NCBI GenBank assembly: GCA_946411525.1
Contig: CAMKEI010000009.1
Location: 1-55,347, forward strand
Reading direction: 5' to 3'
DNA: 55,347 nt
Source: an uncultured Clostridia bacterium
GTDB lineage: Bacteria > Bacillota > Clostridia > Christensenellales > Aristaeellaceae
Within the stretch, counting starts at the first letter, position 1; each line of letters starts with the position of its first letter. The notes under the pieces were generated by a model. It made no database searches, was not told the DNA's origin, and saw nothing but the letters and a program-made list of their open reading frames with translations. Positions 37,238 through 44,922 of the stretch are shown here, one piece after another. The translations under genes were made by a program, and so were the position numbers.

Positions 37238-37260
37238 AGAATTATGAATTCACATTATGA
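37238..37260. repeat. GAATTNT heptamer repeat cluster overlapping the dxr stop codon
   Basis: ACAGAATTATGAATTCACATTAT; the dxr stop codon is at 37255-37257. Confidence 0.65.
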
Positions 37261-38391
37261 CCCGTACGCAATCCTGCGCGCCTGCCTGTCCGCTTCCCAG
37301 ATGTCCTCAATACAGTCCGCAGGCAGCCCTGTGAGCTGTTCCAGCGCCCGTTCCACGCGCACGGCGATCTCCCCGAACGGAATCTCTTCCCGCAGGAAAG
37401 CGGCGACCGCCTCTTCGTTGGCACCGTTGAACACAGTGCACGCCGCCCCGCCGGCCCGCAGGCACTCCCTGGCCAGGCGCAGCGCCGGGAATTTCTCTTC
37501 GTCCGGCTTTTCAAAGGTCAGACTGCCCAACGCGAACAGATCCGGCGCCGGAACGCCTGTCTCGATCCGCTCCGGATAAGCCATCGCATAGCCGATCGGC
37601 ACCCGCATGTCCGGTTCGCCGAGCTGTGCCAGAACCGCTCCGTCCCTGAACACCACCGCGCTGTGCACGATGCTCTGGGGATGGACAACGACCTCGATCC
37701 GGTCCTCCGGCATATCAAACAGCCACCGGGCCTCCATGATTTCCAGACCCTTGTTGAACATGCTGGCGCTGTCCACGGTGATTTTAGCGCCCATATTCCA
37801 GTTGGGATGCTTCAGCGCTTCCGCTTTCGTGGCCTTTTTGATCCGCTCCTTCGCCCAGGTGCGGAACGGCCCGCCCGAAGCGGTCAGCAGGATCTTCTCG
37901 GGCCTGTTCTCTCCTGCGCCTTGCAGGCACTGGAAGATCGCGCTGTGTTCACTGTCCACGGGCAGCAGCGGTTTTCCAGCTTTCCGGGCCAGCTCCGTCA
38001 CAAGATGCCCGCCGGTCACCAGCGCTTCCTTGTTGGCCAGCAGCACCTGCTTCCCGGCTTTCAGCGCGTCCATGACGCCCTGCAGCCCTGCAATGCCCAC
38101 AATGCTGACCAGCACCATCTCCGCGTCTGTTTCCGCGGCCGCGGCGTGCAGTGCTTCCTTTCCGGCCATAAACCGGCAGAACTTCAGGTCCTCCGGGATT
38201 TCCGCCGGATCGAAGCCCTCCGTCAGCCCCGCGATCTCCGGCCGGAACTCGCGTACCTGCTCAAAGAGTTTTTCGCGGCTGCCGCGGGCAGTCAGCGCCG
38301 TTACCTGATACCGGTCCGGATGCCGCCGGCACAGATCCAACGCCTGTGTCCCGATGGATCCCGTCGATCCCAATATCGCAATCTTTCTCAT
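37255..38391 (-). CDS. dxr: 1-deoxy-D-xylulose 5-phosphate reductoisomerase
   Basis: 378 residues from ATG 38391, which has AGAGG four bases upstream; an in-frame ATG at 38415 would add eight residues unlike the family. Makes MEP from DXP with NADPH, the second step of the non-mevalonate pathway. GSTGSIGTQAL (~7-17) is the NADPH motif; NKEALVTGG, VDSEHSAIFQ (metal and substrate binding Asp/Glu) and the SGGPFR loop are all present, followed by the linker and C-terminal helix bundle. Followed by rseP. A GC-rich repeat-like spacer separates it from cdsA upstream. Confidence 0.95.
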   Translation of the reverse strand: MRKIAILGSTGSIGTQALDLCRRHPDRYQVTALTARGSREKLFEQVREFRPEIAGLTEGFDPAEIPEDLKFCRFMAGKEALHAAAAETDAEMVLVSIVGIAGLQGVMDALKAGKQVLLANKEALVTGGHLVTELARKAGKPLLPVDSEHSAIFQCLQGAGENRPEKILLTASGGPFRTWAKERIKKATKAEALKHPNWNMGAKITVDSASMFNKGLEIMEARWLFDMPEDRIEVVVHPQSIVHSAVVFRDGAVLAQLGEPDMRVPIGYAMAYPERIETGVPAPDLFALGSLTFEKPDEEKFPALRLARECLRAGGAACTVFNGANEEAVAAFLREEIPFGEIAVRVERALEQLTGLPADCIEDIWEADRQARRIAYGS

Positions 38392-38439
38392 TAAACCTCT
38401 TCTCCCAACAATCACCGAATCGGAAAGCCTTGGTCCTGT

Positions 38440-38516
38440 CGTGCGCGGTGCGCGAGGCAGGAATTCTGCCCGCGGTGCGCGCGCGAATCCTTGCCCGCAG
38501 GCGCGAAATCTTGCTT
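38440..38516. repeat. GC-rich repetitive spacer between cdsA and dxr
   Basis: Contains an 11-bp direct repeat CGCGGTGCGCG (38444-38454 and 38471-38481), the palindrome GGCAG-GAATT-CTGCC (38456-38470) and two similar GCGCGAA(A)TC-TTGC units. Composition differs from the surrounding spacer. No gene seen. Confidence 0.5.
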
Positions 38517-38540
38517 ATAATGTCCGGAATAAACTCAAGT

Positions 38541-39356
38541 TTATACGAACATGAGATAACAATACATCAGTACCGCCATAAACAGCACGCTGTCCAGCCG
38601 GTCCAGCATACCGCCGTGTCCCGGAAACAGATTGGAAAAATCCTTGATCCCGCTGTGGCGTTTTACCAGGCTGGCAAACAGGTCGCCCATCTGCCCGGCA
38701 ATGCCACCCACAAAGCCCAGCACCAGATAGTGCCACCATGCCGGCAGCTTGGCCAGGGTCGGCGCATCGCAGAACACATGGCTCAGTCCGAATACGGTCA
38801 TCGCAGCGACCATGCTGCCGGCCAGCCCGCCGATGCTTCCTGCTACGGTTTTCTTCGGGCTGACAGCCGGGCAGAATTTCGGACCGCCGACGGCGCTGCC
38901 CACATACAGCGCGAACACGTCCCCCAGCAGCGGCACCGCGAAGGTAAGGCACAGCAGTACAACCTCCACCGCCTTCTGGTCCGGGATCAGGCTCAGGGCC
39001 ACCAGGCTCAGTCCCGGCAGCGCCACTGTCAGCAGCGGCAGCGCGCTCATACTCAGGTCCGTCAGTTCCGGTTCGGTGCGGAACAGGATCTGCACCACCA
39101 TGATGAACAGCGCGGCTGCCAGCAGCGGCACGATGATCTTCACGCCGAACAGCAGCGTCAGCGGCACTGAGGTCGCCATAATCATCCAGGTCGGCCAGGA
39201 AACCACCCGGTGTCCGGCCGTCACCAGCGCATGATACTCTTCCCACACCGCAAAGCTGATGCAGATCAGCGTCGCCAGCGCCATGCACCAGTTCGGCGCC
39301 CACAGATTGATTGCCAGGAACGCCACCAGCGCCAGCCCTGTAACAAGTCTCTTCAT
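38541..39356 (-). CDS. cdsA: Phosphatidate cytidylyltransferase
   Basis: 271 residues, polytopic (about seven helices). Makes CDP-diacylglycerol from phosphatidate and CTP for phospholipid synthesis. The CDP-alcohol/CdsA signature is complete at 229-255: S-x-V-K-R, K-D, PGHGG, and D-R-L-D with its metal-binding aspartates. Starts three bases after the uppS stop; GGGGG precedes the ATG. Cytoplasmic membrane enzyme; standard position between uppS and dxr. Confidence 0.95.
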   Translation of the reverse strand: MKRLVTGLALVAFLAINLWAPNWCMALATLICISFAVWEEYHALVTAGHRVVSWPTWMIMATSVPLTLLFGVKIIVPLLAAALFIMVVQILFRTEPELTDLSMSALPLLTVALPGLSLVALSLIPDQKAVEVVLLCLTFAVPLLGDVFALYVGSAVGGPKFCPAVSPKKTVAGSIGGLAGSMVAAMTVFGLSHVFCDAPTLAKLPAWWHYLVLGFVGGIAGQMGDLFASLVKRHSGIKDFSNLFPGHGGMLDRLDSVLFMAVLMYCYLMFV

Positions 39357-39358
39357 GA

Positions 39359-40120
39359 TTACCGACCCCCAAATCTTCTCTGCCGGTGCGCAAATGCCTC
39401 CAGCGCCTCATCATAGTCATGCACCGTAAAGTCCGGCCACAGAACCGTCGGAAAAACGAATTCAGAGTAAGCGTTCTGATACAGCATAAAATTGCTCAGC
39501 CGCTGCTCCCCGCTCGTCCGGATCAGCAGATCCACGTCCGGCTGGCCCCGGGTGTACAGGTAGTCGGAGATCGTCTGTTCGCTGATCTCCTCTTCCCGGA
39601 TCGTCCCGTTCCGCACCAGCGTAGCGATTTCCCTCGCTGCCCGGACCAGTTCGGCCTTTCCGCCGTAGTTCACGGCGATGTTCAGCCGCAGTCCGGTATT
39701 CTTCCTCGTCCGGTCTTCCGCCTCGATCAGCGTTTCCCGCTGTTTCTCCGGCAGTCCGCCCTTGTCACCCATAATCAGGATCCTGACGTTCTTGGCGTCA
39801 AGCTCGTCAATTTCGGAAGCGAAAAAATCCAGGATCAGCTGCATCAGCGCGGCGACTTCCTCCTCCGAACGGCTCCAGTTCTCCGTGGAGAAGGCGTACA
39901 GGCTCAGCGCTCCGATCCCCAGGTCGTCCGTATGACGGATGATTTCCCGCAGGGTTTCCGTTCCCTGCCGGTGTCCCCGGGACACGCTCAGCTTGTGCTT
40001 TTTTGCCCAGCGGCCGTTTCCGTCCATGATGATGGCCACGTGTTTCGGCAGCCGGTCAAACTCCTCCGATGTCCTCGGCGGTTTCTTCAGCGCCAGGGAT
40101 AATGCCGTCTTCAGCTTCAT
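39359..40120 (-). CDS. uppS: Undecaprenyl diphosphate synthase
   Basis: 253 residues, cis-prenyltransferase. Builds the C55 lipid carrier for peptidoglycan and other wall polymers. IIMDGNGRWAKK (30-41) carries the catalytic Asp33; RGHRQG, YAFSTENWSR and the C-terminal LLIRTSGEQRLSNFML with the LWPDF segment are the family's substrate sites. First gene of the uppS-cdsA run, with a plausible promoter between frr and it. About 20 residues before the core are longer than minimal but common. Confidence 0.96.
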   Translation of the reverse strand: MKLKTALSLALKKPPRTSEEFDRLPKHVAIIMDGNGRWAKKHKLSVSRGHRQGTETLREIIRHTDDLGIGALSLYAFSTENWSRSEEEVAALMQLILDFFASEIDELDAKNVRILIMGDKGGLPEKQRETLIEAEDRTRKNTGLRLNIAVNYGGKAELVRAAREIATLVRNGTIREEEISEQTISDYLYTRGQPDVDLLIRTSGEQRLSNFMLYQNAYSEFVFPTVLWPDFTVHDYDEALEAFAHRQRRFGGR

Positions 40121-40192
40121 TCCGTTTCCCTTTCACAGTCCTGCCCGGACCTGTCCGCGGCAGCCGTACATCCGCATAACATATCACCTTAT

Positions 40193-40198
40193 ATTGTA
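40193..40198 (-). promoter_or_regulatory. Possible -10 element upstream of uppS
   Basis: TACAAT on the reverse strand, 73 bp before the uppS start and after the frr terminator; the -35 (TGACAG, 16 bp upstream) is weak. Confidence 0.4.
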
Positions 40199-40250
40199 CC
40201 ATATATTGTGTTTCCTGTCATGGGTTATCATGTCTGTGGCTATGCAAAAA

Positions 40251-40268
40251 ACCCGCCTTTCGGCGGGT
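40251..40268 (-). terminator. Terminator of frr
   Basis: ACCCGCC (40262-40268 read in reverse) / GGCGGGT (40251-40257), GAAA loop, then TTTTTTG on the reverse strand. Confidence 0.8.
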
Positions 40269-40291
40269 CGTTTCCGTATGCTGTTGTTCCG

Positions 40292-40849
40292 TCAGACTTC
40301 CATAATCTCTTTTTCTTTTTTCGCGAAGATCTCATCCACGTCCTTGACGGCTTTGTCCGTCAGCTTCTGCATATCCTCTTCCGCGTCCCGCTGGTCATCT
40401 TCGGTAATTTCGCTGTTTTTCTTCAGCTTCTTGATCTGCTCGATCGCGTCCCGGCGGATCGAACGGATCGCAACCTTCGTCTCCTCCGCGCCTTTGGAGG
40501 CCACCTTGGTCAGATCCCGGCGGCGTTCCTCGTTCAGTTCAGGGAATACCAGGCGGATGATCTTTCCGTCATTGGACGGGTTCAGGCCCAGGTCGCTCTT
40601 CTGGATAGCTTTTTCAATCTGAGGAATCAGTTTCGCTTCCCAGGGGGCAATGACCAGCAGCCGGGGTTCCGGAGAGGAAATGTTGCCGACCTGAGGTATA
40701 GGCGTGGGCGTTCCGTAATAATCCACCATGATCCGGTCCAGCAGTTTCGGATTGGCGCGGCCGGCGCGCAGGCCCATCAGATCCCGCTCATATACTTCGC
40801 AGGATTTCTTCATTTTCTCTTTTGCGGTATCTAAAATATCCTGAAGCAT
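40292..40849 (-). CDS. frr: Ribosome recycling factor
   Basis: 185 residues, exact family length. Releases ribosomes from mRNA after termination with EF-G. Typical phrases: the N-terminal long helix, LMGLRAGRANPKLLDRIMVDYYGTPTPIPQVGNIS (residues ~28-60), then LGLNPSNDGKIIRLVFPELNEERRRDL, and the closing three-helix bundle with DDQRDAEEDMQKLTDK. GAGGAGGG precedes the ATG. Upstream genes usual in Bacteria (pyrH, tsf, rpsB) are not adjacent; an ABC exporter is there instead. Own promoter and terminator, so it is monocistronic here. Confidence 0.96.
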   Translation of the reverse strand: MLQDILDTAKEKMKKSCEVYERDLMGLRAGRANPKLLDRIMVDYYGTPTPIPQVGNISSPEPRLLVIAPWEAKLIPQIEKAIQKSDLGLNPSNDGKIIRLVFPELNEERRRDLTKVASKGAEETKVAIRSIRRDAIEQIKKLKKNSEITEDDQRDAEEDMQKLTDKAVKDVDEIFAKKEKEIMEV

Positions 40850-40892
40850 GGGGTACCCTCCTCGTTTCAGTCTTCAGTTAAAGTCTGCGCAT

Positions 40893-40921
40893 ATTATATC
40901 GTCTTTTACCCGCTCTGGCAA
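40893..40921 (-). promoter_or_regulatory. Promoter of frr
   Basis: TTGCCA (40916-40921), 17-bp gap, TATAAT (40893-40898), reverse strand, 43 bp before the start codon. Confidence 0.7.
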
Positions 40922-40969
40922 CAGATTTTTCGCTCCCCTCATCATATCATCTGAAGTTTGTAAATATCT

Positions 40970-40997
40970 CAATTATCATTATGAATTATGAATTAAT
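40970..40997. repeat. GAATTNT heptamer repeat cluster after the exporter operon
   Basis: CAATTATCATTAT GAATTAT GAATTAATC, five bases before the stop triplet of the ABC-2 permease gene. Confidence 0.65.
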
Positions 40998-41001
40998 CCC
41001 A

Positions 41002-41802
41002 TCAGCTCCCGGTTGACCGGTAGAATTTCATGGCTTTCATAAACAGCAGGTACATAATCCCGAAAAGCGCCAGCCCTGAAAGCGGCGTCACGAACGCCGC
41101 CCATGCCGGCCAGCCGTACAGCGGCTTGTCCAGGATCACCGACGCCGGCACATGCATAACCAGCGCGAACGGTGCGATCACCGTAAACAGCAGCCGCAGC
41201 GGCCGGGGATAGATATCGCTCGGATACTCACAGGCGCTTCGTCCGCCGTAGGTCAGCGCGTTAGCCAGCTCCACGGATTTTACGCTGTGAATGCACAGGA
41301 TCGCCTCCACCATAAACAGGCCGAGGAGCAGCCAGAAGCTGAAGAATATGGATTCCGCCAGCAGCAGCGCTTTCAGCGGCGTCCAGGCAATCTTTGCGAG
41401 GCGGCTGCCCAGCACCAGGCTCACGGTACCGACTGCGATGCAGGTGATCCGCCGCGGATCCGCCGCGCTGCAGAGCACCTGGGTCAGGATTCCCCGGGGC
41501 CGCAGCAGGACCGTATCCAACTGCCCTGTCCGTACCATGGACGGGAAATTGCCGGTAACGCCCCGGCCGAAGATTTCCGTCAGGTAGAAGGAAACGGACA
41601 TCAGGCCGAAAAAGAAATACAGATCGCCGGGCCCCCACTGGTTCAGCCGGTCAAACCGATCGATCAGCAGGATCACCGCCAGCATTTCCCCGCCTTCCAT
41701 CACCAGCTGTGCCAGGGTCTGCATAAAGAAGGATAACGGATACTGCAGCTGGCTTCTGATCAGGATCGCCATGGACCGGCAGTACAGGCGAAGTGTGTTC
41801 AT
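41002..41802 (-). CDS. ABC-2 type exporter permease (DUF990-like), subunit 2
   Basis: 266 residues, six predicted helices. The sequence (YRSMAILIRSQLQYPLSFF near the start, then FFGLMSVSFYLTEIFGRG) matches the smaller permease of the three-component exporters that pair two unequal permeases with one ATPase. Characterised relatives export drugs or glycolipids; the substrate here is not known. Eight bases downstream of the partner permease and ends at a heptamer repeat. RBS GAGGGTGAG. Confidence 0.85.
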   Translation of the reverse strand: MNTLRLYCRSMAILIRSQLQYPLSFFMQTLAQLVMEGGEMLAVILLIDRFDRLNQWGPGDLYFFFGLMSVSFYLTEIFGRGVTGNFPSMVRTGQLDTVLLRPRGILTQVLCSAADPRRITCIAVGTVSLVLGSRLAKIAWTPLKALLLAESIFFSFWLLLGLFMVEAILCIHSVKSVELANALTYGGRSACEYPSDIYPRPLRLLFTVIAPFALVMHVPASVILDKPLYGWPAWAAFVTPLSGLALFGIMYLLFMKAMKFYRSTGS

Positions 41803-41809
41803 CTTCCGC

Positions 41810-42601
41810 TCACCCTCCCTGTATGATCAGCTTCCGCTGGTTGGTCCGCCAGAACGCGCAGCCGATAAGGATCAGGATTCCCGTCCAGCAGATCTGAATC
41901 AGCAGCGCTTCAGGCGCCTGGGAAAAGGCATACTCGCCCGTGTACAGCCGGATCGGCGTATCCAGCAATTGGGCGTAGGGCAGCAGGGTAATCACCCGCT
42001 GCCAGCTGTCCGGGAACAGGGTCAGCGGCAGGATGTTCCCGCTGAACGTCATCATCAGCAGGTTCAGCATGCCCTGCATGCCCCGGGGATCCAGCGTTCG
42101 CATCGTGAACGCCATTGTGATGTTTTCCAGTGCGGAAACGCAGAACAGACCCAGGATCAGTCCGAGAACCGCAAGCAGCAGCGCCGGGACGGACGCCGGC
42201 AGGCAGAACCCCCAGCCCTCCGGAAGCAGTGCGGCAAACACCAGCATCGGAAGCGCCCGCAGGACACTCCCGGTCAGCTTCTGCGCAAGGATCCGGGCGT
42301 AATAATACCCGTACAGGTGCAGCGGCCGGCACAGATCGTACGCGATCGCGCCGGTCCGGATCTTGTCCAGCAGTTCCGGATCGGTCGCCACCACCATCCG
42401 GAAAAACGCCTGCTGCAGCCATACATAGGTTGTCACATGGCTCAGCGGGATTGCCTGCGGTTTACCGGCGTACAGTGCCCGGTAGATCGCCACCAGAATG
42501 ATGCCGAAGAAAACCTGGCAGATCAGGCCGCCCAGCACCGCGCCCCGGTACTGGGTTTCCATTCTTCTTCTCATTCTGAAGATCGACAGATATGCTTTCA
42601 T
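41810..42601 (-). CDS. ABC-2 type exporter permease, subunit 1
   Basis: 263 residues, six helices, with the N-terminal RMRRRMETQYRGAVLGGLICQVFFG pattern of the DUF990/COG4587 permease. Together with the downstream permease and the upstream ATPase it makes a heteromeric exporter in the cytoplasmic membrane. RBS AGGGA before ATG 42601. A 126-bp spacer carrying a dispersed repeat separates it from the ATPase gene, longer than expected within an operon. Confidence 0.85.
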   Translation of the reverse strand: MKAYLSIFRMRRRMETQYRGAVLGGLICQVFFGIILVAIYRALYAGKPQAIPLSHVTTYVWLQQAFFRMVVATDPELLDKIRTGAIAYDLCRPLHLYGYYYARILAQKLTGSVLRALPMLVFAALLPEGWGFCLPASVPALLLAVLGLILGLFCVSALENITMAFTMRTLDPRGMQGMLNLLMMTFSGNILPLTLFPDSWQRVITLLPYAQLLDTPIRLYTGEYAFSQAPEALLIQICWTGILILIGCAFWRTNQRKLIIQGG

Positions 42602-42653
42602 TGATTTCCCTGCTTTTCTCTGTTTACACTGATACCATTGCCGTCGCAGTATT

Positions 42654-42695
42654 TGTCATTCTGAGCGGAGGCTTTAGCCGGAGTCGAAGAATCTC
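42654..42695. repeat. GTCATTCTGAGCG-type dispersed repeat
   Basis: TGTCATTCTGAGCGGAGGCT, then AGTCGAAGAATCTC. This motif class (GTCATTCTGAGCGNAG...GAAGAATC) is found dispersed in many gut and environmental bacterial genomes. It lies between the exporter ATPase and permease genes. Confidence 0.6.
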
Positions 42696-42727
42696 CTCCC
42701 GCCGCAGCGGAAAACATAGAATCCGGA

Positions 42728-43537
42728 TTACAATCCAAGGTCCCTGTACATTGCCGCGATCAGGTGGTCGATGTTCTGGTGTTCCTCCACCTGCACGGTC
42801 TTTTTTGTATCGTACTTTGACAGCAGTTCCTGCAGCCCGCCGTCATACAGTTTTTCTCCGTGCCCCAGCACCATCACCCGGCTGCACAGGGCGGCGATGT
42901 CCTCCATGTCATGGGTCGTCAGCAGGATCGTAGTATTCCTTTCCCTGTTCTCCCATTGGAGGAAGTCCCGCAGCGCCAGCTTGCTGACCGCGTCCAGACC
43001 GATGGTCGGCTCATCCAGAAACAGCAGCTCCGGGCTGTGGAGCAGGCTTCCGCACAGCTCCGCCCGCATCCGCTGGCCCAGACTCAGCAGCCGCAGCGGC
43101 GTCCGCAGCAGGTCGCCAAGCTGCAGCGCCTCGGTCAGCTCATCCAGCCGTTTCCGGTAGTCTTCCTCCGGCACCCGGTAGATATCCCGCAGCAGGGAAT
43201 AGCTGTCCAGCAGCGGTACGTCCCACCAAAGCTGGGTTCGCTGGCCGAACACCACCCCGATGCGGCGCACATGTGCCTTCCGGTCTGTCCAGGGCGTCAT
43301 GCCGCCCACGGTCACGTTCCCGCTGTCCGGCACCAGGATACCCGAGAGGATCTTGACCGTAGTGGATTTCCCGGCGCCGTTAGGCCCGATGTAGCCCACC
43401 AGTTCGCCCTTCCTGATCTCAAAGGAAACGTCCCTCAGTGCGTGCACTGTTTCCTTTTCACGAAAAAAGGAGCCTTTTTCCCGCTTTTTGCGGACAGTAA
43501 AGGTTTTGCACAGATGATCGACAGAAATATAGCTCAT
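42728..43537 (-). CDS. ABC exporter ATP-binding protein
   Basis: 269 residues from ATG 43537, which has GGAGGG six bases upstream. An in-frame TTG at 43630 would run through the heptamer repeat (IIQNSESRIQNN) and is rejected. Walker A GPNGAGKST (~48-56), Q-loop FGQRTQLWWDVPL, signature LSLGQRMRAELCGSLLH, Walker B LLFLDEPTIGLD and HD. The SLGQRMR signature and FGQRTQLWWD phrase are hallmarks of the ATPase that partners DUF990 permeases (COG4586). First gene of the three-gene exporter; gives the energy for transport. Confidence 0.92.
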   Translation of the reverse strand: MSYISVDHLCKTFTVRKKREKGSFFREKETVHALRDVSFEIRKGELVGYIGPNGAGKSTTVKILSGILVPDSGNVTVGGMTPWTDRKAHVRRIGVVFGQRTQLWWDVPLLDSYSLLRDIYRVPEEDYRKRLDELTEALQLGDLLRTPLRLLSLGQRMRAELCGSLLHSPELLFLDEPTIGLDAVSKLALRDFLQWENRERNTTILLTTHDMEDIAALCSRVMVLGHGEKLYDGGLQELLSKYDTKKTVQVEEHQNIDHLIAAMYRDLGL

Positions 43538-43592
43538 GAAAAATCCCTCCGGATGCTGTCCCAATATAAGATGGAACTTGTCTCGCAGCGGA

Positions 43593-43629
43593 TTATTCTG
43601 AATTCTGGATTCTGAATTCTGAATTATCA
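43593..43629. repeat. GAATTNT heptamer repeat cluster upstream of the exporter ATPase
   Basis: ATTATTCT GAATTCT GGATTCT GAATTCT GAATTAT, in the 5' leader of the ATPase gene. Confidence 0.75.
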
Positions 43630-43675
43630 ATACAAGTAGGGTAAGAATGTATCATATCCGGCATAATAAATCAAG

Positions 43676-43703
43676 AGCACCTGACTGTTTTGAGCCAGGT
43701 GCT
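43676..43703 (-). terminator. Possible terminator after the MerR-type gene
   Basis: AGCACCTG / CAGGTGCT 8-bp stem (43676-43683 / 43696-43703), followed on the reverse strand by TCTTGATTTATTA; the U-run is weak. Confidence 0.45.
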
Positions 43704-43733
43704 TCCAAAAGTATTATTACTGATAATGATTCA

Positions 43734-44621
43734 TTATTTCTGCAGCAGGGTAAAGTGGTTCTGCCCGTCGCTGCTCAGGCCGATCCTGCAGTTCATTCCG
43801 CCGTTCATGGCGTCGTGTTTGATCGCCATCACAGCCAGCAGGATGGTCGGGAAGCCGGGATCACTGACCGGACTATCCTCCCGGACCCGGAAAACAAAGT
43901 ACTTCTGTTTCCCGTTGCCCAGGTTCGGTATCTCGTTGATCCACGCCGATACATGGTCCCATCCGCCGCGTTCAAACACAGTCTGCGCGTCCGCAGGAAT
44001 TTCCCCTTCGGGGTTTTCATTCCCGCCGGTAACCGAGAAGAGCAGGCTCCTGTTGTCCGGATTGCCGTCCATCAGGGTTTCCATGACTTCCTTCATGACG
44101 TTGAGTTCCTTGCTGTCCATGTTCCGGGCAATCTCTTCGCTCGCTTCCCGGCATTTGGAGATCCATTCGACAAGCATGTCGTTCACAGCGGCTTTGGCCT
44201 TTGCTTCCTGTTCCCCCTCCAGTCCCAGTTCCTGCCACAGTTCCGGTTTTGCCATCCGGCCTTCCACAAAGTCCATGTATTCATTGACAATATTCCGCAT
44301 ATCCATTGCTTCTTCGAGATATGATCTTTTTATTTTCCGGATCGTCTCCAGCTTCTGCTTCTGCTCTTCGATCTTCCGTTCAAACGCCGCCATCAGGAGA
44401 TCGTCATCCCCCGGAAGAAGCGCCTTGATCTCCTCGATGGAGAAATCCGCCTGCTGCAGGTTTTTGATCTTCACAAACAGCAGCGCCTGCGCTTCTTCGT
44501 AATACCTGTAACCGGTCCATTCATCGACCTTTGCCGGCGTCAGCAGGCCGATACGGTCATAGTACCGCAGCGTCTGGGTGTTGCATCCGCAAAGCCTTGC
44601 GAATCCCTGGATCGTAATCAT
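43734..44621 (-). CDS. MerR family transcriptional regulator with C-terminal effector domain
   Basis: 295 residues. Residues 1-70 are the MerR winged helix: MITIQGFARLCGCNTQTLRYYDRIGLL, then EWTGYRYYEEAQA. A dimerisation coiled coil follows (~75-115), then a ~170-residue C-terminal region not recognised, possibly a ligand-binding domain; it ends with a beta-rich stretch. GAGGAGG precedes the ATG. The promoter region has the 19-bp MerR-type spacer and a central palindrome, so it probably autoregulates. No obvious target gene is next to it: the exporter downstream starts ~100 bp away and shares its direction, so may be a target. Confidence 0.85.
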   Translation of the reverse strand: MITIQGFARLCGCNTQTLRYYDRIGLLTPAKVDEWTGYRYYEEAQALLFVKIKNLQQADFSIEEIKALLPGDDDLLMAAFERKIEEQKQKLETIRKIKRSYLEEAMDMRNIVNEYMDFVEGRMAKPELWQELGLEGEQEAKAKAAVNDMLVEWISKCREASEEIARNMDSKELNVMKEVMETLMDGNPDNRSLLFSVTGGNENPEGEIPADAQTVFERGGWDHVSAWINEIPNLGNGKQKYFVFRVREDSPVSDPGFPTILLAVMAIKHDAMNGGMNCRIGLSSDGQNHFTLLQK

Positions 44622-44641
44622 ATCTCAACCTCCTCACCGGG

Positions 44642-44672
44642 AAGGTATCATTGCAGTTAAGTGCAAGGTCAA
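44642..44672 (-). promoter_or_regulatory. MerR-type promoter/operator
   Basis: TTGACC (44667-44672) and TACCTT (44642-44647) are separated by 19 bp instead of 17, and the spacer contains the inverted repeat TTGCA-N6-TGCAA (44651-44666). This over-long spacer with a palindrome is the hallmark of promoters activated by MerR proteins through DNA distortion. Confidence 0.75.
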
Positions 44673-44817
44673 GCCCTTTTTTCAGATTGTTGGAAAAATT
44701 TTTGCGGAAAGATACCCCCGGTATTATCATTCGGTACAGGAAGGCGGGAATCCTCCGGAAAACCTTGTCCGGGGCGGCTGTTCCGGAGCCGGAGCAAACC
44801 GGCGCGCCGCTCCCCTC

Positions 44818-44845
44818 TTGATAAATCGGCGCAATCCTTTACAAT
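44818..44845 (+). promoter_or_regulatory. Promoter of pepF
   Basis: TTGATA (44818-44823), 16-bp gap, TACAAT (44840-44845), 77 bp before the start codon. The remaining part of the 300-bp merR-pepF gap holds a GC-rich stretch (44755-44815) with GCGCGCC-type symmetry but no gene. Confidence 0.55.
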
Positions 44846-44922
44846 AGATACAGCCGGTTTTTTCTGGCGAGTTGACCGCTCCCGTTTTTCCGGAACCGCA
44901 TCATATATGAGGAGATGACACC

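Noticed and set aside
43538-43630. N-terminal extension of the exporter ATPase starting at TTG 43630
   Set aside because: It translates the heptamer repeat (IIQNSESRIQNN); the ATG at 43537 has GGAGGG at the right distance.
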